Below are positions 60,241-64,000 of a stretch of DNA of 64,000 bases, one piece after another. The translations under genes were made by a program, and so were the position numbers. The stretch comes from Gambelia wislizenii. Lineage: Eukaryota; Chordata; Lepidosauria; Squamata; Crotaphytidae. The stretch is taken from assembly GCA_030847615.1 (NCBI GenBank), contig JAUMIR010000003.1:68334001-68398000 (forward strand). The letters run 5' to 3'. Below the pieces are notes generated by a model that had not been told where the DNA came from, ran no database searches, and saw only the letters and a list, made by a program, of their open reading frames with translations. How positions within the stretch are numbered: position 1 is the first letter of the stretch; each line of letters starts with the position of its first letter.

Positions 60241-61148
60241 TTTTCCTTGGGTTTTTTCCGGGCTGTGAGGCTGTGTTCTGGAATAGTTTCTTTCTGCCAT
60301 TTCGCCTGCATCTGTGGCTGGCATCTTCAGAGAATGGTTGGGTAGGAGTGTATGTTTATATGCTGTGAACCCCTGTTGGGGAGTATATGTAAATTTGTGT
60401 AATTGAATGGTTAGTTTCTGGGTATAGAAATGCAAGACTTATTAGAGTCTGTTTGGCTAATGGTTGGTTGATGGGCCATTATCTGCTGGAACTCCCCCTG
60501 TCCCTGGGTGGAATTCCTTTGTAAATGCTGAGTTTTGATTCTATTGTTCTTCAAAAACTGGGAGCCAGATTTTGTTTACTTTTAAGGTTTCTTCTTTCCT
60601 GTTGAAGTTGTCCAGGTGTTTGTGTATTTCAATAGCTTCTCTGTGCATTCTGACATGACAGTTGTTGGTCTGGTCCAGAATTTATGTGTTTTTAAATAGC
60701 ATTTTGTGTCCAGGTTGGTTTATCACATGTTCTGCTACTGCTGATTTTTCTGGTTACTCCAGATCAGACATCACAAGAGCAGCCAGACCCAGAAAAAAAC
60801 CACAGGAATGAAGAAGAAAAACAGCCACCCAAAGGGAAGGTATTTTTACCATACATCAAAGGAGTCACAGACAGAATAGGGAAACTGATGAGGAAACACA
60901 ACCTACAGACCAACCAAGAAAATCCAAGAAATGCTACACTCAGCAAAGGACAAAAGAGACCCTCTCACAGCTGCAGGAGTTTACTGCATACCATGCAGCT
61001 GTGGACAAGTTTACATAGGGATCACTAAACTCAGTGTGCAAATATGAATCAAGGAACATGAGAGACACTGCAGACTGGGCCAGCCAGAAAAATCAGCAGT
61101 AGCAGAACATGTGATAAACCAACCTGGACACAAAAAGCCTTCGACTTC
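60241..61148 (+). mobile_element. Penelope-like element (GIY-YIG end) with inverted tip, nested in L1
   Basis: Plus-strand 60765-61135 reads LPYIKGVTDRIGKLMRKHNL, AKDKRDPLTAAGVYCIPCSC and GQVYIGITKLSV, then RIKEHERHCRLGQPEKS and AVAEHVINQPGHK. This is the C-terminal GIY-YIG-type endonuclease of Penelope-like elements (GVY...VYIG). The minus strand of 60241-60764 carries the following part (EHV..., an HKHLDNFN-like stretch, 3' UTR, tip), so the two pieces are head to head and overlap by about 55 bp. ATCAACCAAATGA at both ends (60228-60240, 61151-61163) is the target duplication. Confidence 0.85.
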
Positions 61149-61380
61149 ACATCAACCAAATGAGTACAGGATATCAGCCCAGACAGCTCAAACTGCTGCT
61201 TTACTCATGCTGAATATACTGTTGTTCTGTCTCAACCGGTCCATCACCATGCTAGAATCACACACACCCCGAGCAGTAATTCCCCCTCTGCAAAATCCTC
61301 TAGCTGACAGAACATATAAGTAAAAAACAATTTTTGACCCTGCATGGGAGCATAATAGGAACAAATTATGAGCATCTTAC

Positions 61381-61605
61381 CTTGGTGGCCCTGGTGGCCC
61401 AGTGGTTAAATGCTGGTACTGCAGTCACAATACTGCGAGTTCTATCCTACAGGGCTCCAAGGTGCACTCACCCTTCCATCCTTCCGTAGGTCAGTAAAAT
61501 GAGTACCCAGCTTGTTGGGGGCAATTAGCTAACACACTGTAAATTGCTTAGGGAGTGTTTTGCACTGATTAGTGGTATAGAAACATAAATGCTATTGGTA
61601 TTGCC
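61381..61605 (+). mobile_element. tRNA-derived SINE with ATTGCT-type tail
   Basis: CTGGTGGCCCAGTGGTTAAA (box A region), CTGCGAGTTCTATCCTACAG (box B), ATGAGTACCCAGCTTGTTGG, AATTGCTTAGGGAGTGTTTT and AAATGCTATTGGTATTG. Splits the L1 endonuclease region. Confidence 0.82.
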
Positions 61606-63299
61606 GTCACACATATAAATCGCCCATCTGGGTCCTGAATGGGTACTAGTGTCTTCAAAAGGTAAGCCAGCAGCTAGAAGGATTACTGTTCCTCTTGACT
61701 TGGATGGCCCACCTGCACAGAACTGTTTGTCCAAGCTACTATGAGATAGTATATTCTGGTTAGTTCTGCACTTGTGGGTCTCCTGCAAAAGGGTAATGTC
61801 CGGGTGGTTAGATTTAATTAACTGTAATACTCTCCATCTCTTCACTGGAGAACCCAAACCATTTAATATTTAATGGCAATATTGTGAGATTATTCAGAAC
61901 AAACAGTTAGCAAGTTGTTACATACTTCTTCCCCAATACATAAAATCATAGATTTTAACAGTATTATGAATGGCATGCAGGAGTCGTGCATGATGTTTCT
62001 GCTCTTAACTTGTAAACAATAAACATGTCCAACAATAACTATAACCAAAAACATAAGACTCCCCAGTTATTGGGGGTCCTATTGCCAGACCTACTGGTTA
62101 ACTATCCACAGGAGATGGTAAGGGGGATTGAATTAATCTAGAAATGAACAGGTACACAATCATTTTGAATGCCCCAGGATTACTTAACATGGGAGTAATA
62201 AAGTAGTTGCAATTAGGCACCCTTCTTCTACCTTTTCATAGAAGCTGGTTCCCACCTGGGGTCACATTCCTTGATATCACTTCTCTTGTGTGATTTTTTT
62301 GCTGACATTACCTCAAACACTTCAGGAGGTGGAATATTGTTATTATCTAAGATGTAGAAGATGCTGTCAAGGTTTTTCCATCCAAATGTATTATGATTTT
62401 GAAGGGCAACCCCCTTTGATAGTGAATGCCCTCTTTACGAAGCTGCTCAGTGAACAGACAGAATTATTTGTACTGTTTTAGCAGAGATTCCTGGCATACC
62501 TGTATGTCCAAATCCTCATATTGTAGATTAGGCAAAACACTAAGTGCCTTCAAAACTTACATTTTACAAGGATATCTTGCAAATTGCACAATCTCATCTC
62601 TTGCTCTGTCTTGCAATTGAGACTAGGGCTTTGCACTTGGCGATCTATACAGGTGCTCCAATTCTTCTTCATCCAGCCTCAGATTTGGGCAAATTTGGGT
62701 AAGCCATACTACTTAGCAACATCTCCACTGTCCTCCCTCCTCTCAGGAATTCCACAAAAGTGTAGGTTAGTCCTGTGGCTCCTGTTCTTTTCGTCCTCAA
62801 GCTTACTCTCAAATAGATCTGAACACTCACTGAGCTAATTAAGTAAACGATAATGTTTTAAGCTAAAATCTAACACTTCTGATGCTGTGGTTGCTATTTT
62901 GGAAATCCTGGTCATAAGTTTGTTAAATTTAAGATGTAAAGAAGTATCATTCATTTCTTTTAAAAAGTCTGTCCACTGCTCTTTAAGGACTTCACATAAA
63001 TGATTGTCCATTTGAGAATCTGTTTTTTCCACTGTGGCTTTGTTGTTTCTTGTATCACTGCACACCATATTGTCTTTCTCCACTTGTGAAGATTGCTCAG
63101 CATCAGTGTGCCCTTTAGGTGAGAAACAGCTACTAAGAGTGCAGCTCACACTCCCAGATGCTGAGTCATTCCTCAAAATAAACCAGCAAAAAAAACTTTG
63201 CAGAGCTAAAATGCTATATAAACAGTCATTTTGGCTTGCTCCCGGTAAGATGTTTTATTTATTCATTTAACTATTATCTCTGCATTTTTTGTTGGTTGA

Positions 63300-63514
63300 A
63301 AAGTTGTCCCTTCACATTTGCTGGGGTTTGATTCCAGGACTCCCCGTGAATACCCAAATCCATGAATACTCAAGTCCCATTACATGCAATGGCATAGCAA
63401 AATGGTGTCCTGTATATAAGATGGCAAAATCAAGGTTTGCTTTTTGGATTATTACTTTTTAAAGAATATTTTCAAGCCGCAAATACTTAAATCCGTGAAT
63501 GTGCAGGGATAACT
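63300..63514 (+). mobile_element. Family C MITE
   Basis: AAGTTGTCCCTTCACATTTG at an eroded left end, inner ATGGCAAAATCAAGGTTTGC, right end GTGCAGGGATAACTG with TA after it. Confidence 0.75.
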
Positions 63515-64000
63515 GTATTTTATTTTACCAGTGGAGAAAGCTCTCCAAAGAACTCCAGGCAACTCTGAATTAGCAGTGCACCTGGAGAATTCAACCTTTT
63601 CTAGAAAATAAAACATTATTTTAACAAGATTAGAAAAATAAAGGAGAGAGGAAAAATATCTTGGCAGCAGGTGAAAAACGTGAGACGGGACTTTCTAGGT
63701 TTTAGCAGACAGACAGGAATCAAGAATCAATGTCACCAGTGTCATATCCTATAGTCCCTTTGGGCAGAAATCATGCTCAAAATCTCTTGCACAAACCTCA
63801 GTTGGAATAACTGGGAAACACAGGCACATATTTCTTTTCTTTTCCCTTTGAGTCTGTGCAGAATTTCGCAGAGCCCTTTGCCCCACCTCTCCGAAGATGT
63901 CTATAGATGTTGGTCTTCGAAGCTAAGAATCTCGGCAGACATCTTCTCAGGTATTGAGGGGAATGCATTCCTAAAAGGGTCACCAGTGAAGGAATTTGGT
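63515..64000. other. Window end, nothing recognised
   Basis: Could be 5' UTR of the minus-strand L1 (it lies upstream of its ORF1) but no motif proves it. No gene is visible. Confidence 0.35.

Larger units (their letters stand above)
57300..63295 (-). mobile_element. Decayed near-full-length L1 LINE with nested insertions
   Basis: Minus-strand order from the 5' side: ORF1-like block 62835-63176 continuing to about 62100 (KNRSHR, the ENRSRR-type motif, near 62790); endonuclease block 61601-61857 (VLQLIKSNHPDITLLQETHK); RT block 59042-59341 (SYRPISLLNVDYKLLASIMA); catalytic box MYADDLLLFKTK at 58494-58826; C-terminal motif resembling CWRC..GT..H.WW.CP.V..FW (LEMWQKRHFKT ... CPKVNKFW-like) near 58020-58110; and a last segment beyond the SINE to about 57300. 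Stops throughout. It is interrupted by a Penelope-like element and two SINEs. Confidence 0.82.

Noticed and set aside
1..64000. CRISPR arrays, operons or prokaryotic systems
   Set aside because: The window is vertebrate nuclear DNA with introns and SINEs. The direct repeats present are transposon tandem units, not repeat-spacer arrays.
43945..64000. Exons of a neighbouring gene (IGF2BP2 and ETV5 flank TRA2B in mammals)
   Set aside because: No conserved coding block with splice sites was recognised on either strand in the flanks. The neighbours are probably beyond the window.

Overview
This is vertebrate nuclear DNA, almost certainly from a squamate reptile (lizard-like). The diagnostic evidence is repeat content: tRNA-derived Sauria SINEs on both strands, a 5S-rRNA-derived SINE sharing their tail, a BovB (RTE) 3' end, CR1, L2 and L1 LINEs, Penelope-like elements, a mariner, and many short TA-flanked DNA transposons. 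A more exact lineage (an iguanian such as Anolis or Sceloporus) is only a guess.

One protein-coding gene is present and complete: TRA2B (transformer-2 beta, an SR-like splicing regulator) on the + strand. The start codon is at 10727 and the stop codon ends at 43563. Nine coding exons, all with GT-AG borders and compatible phases, give 288 residues, the length I recall for the mammalian protein. Layout: 12-residue N-terminus, first RS domain (exons 2-3), RRM (exons 4-5), Tyr/Asp/Arg-rich and poly-Gly linker (exons 6-7), second RS domain (exon 8), and a two-residue tail (exon 9). Intron 1 (about 14 kb) carries at 24231-24508 the conserved 'poison' exon known from mammalian TRA2B. Spliced after exon 1 it reads 27 codons and then TGA, which gives the gene a negative feedback switch. 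The promoter lies in a CpG island at about 10490-11280.

Region by region: 1-9.5 kb is intergenic repeat (RTE-like 3' tip, L1 fragment, MITEs, a short Penelope-like insertion, three head-to-tail L2 3' ends). 9.5-10.4 kb is a tandem array of L2 tails and a MITE abutting the promoter. 10.5-43.9 kb is TRA2B with repeat-filled introns. 44.9-46.25 kb is a hAT-like element filled with palindromic GC-rich modules. 46.4-47.4 kb is a dead mariner. 49.2-55.7 kb holds a Harbinger-like MITE, two CR1 copies and a fold-back element. 57.3-63.3 kb is a long, decayed L1 on the minus strand, broken by two SINEs and a Penelope-like element. No second host gene was found.

No wholly new gene system stands out. 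The most notable items are the poison exon, four Penelope-type insertions that share an inverted-tip structure with target duplications of about 11-15 bp, hammerhead-ribozyme-like cores in some of them, and arrays of about 96-bp palindromic modules inside DNA transposons. All repeat names rest on recognition by eye and not on a database search.
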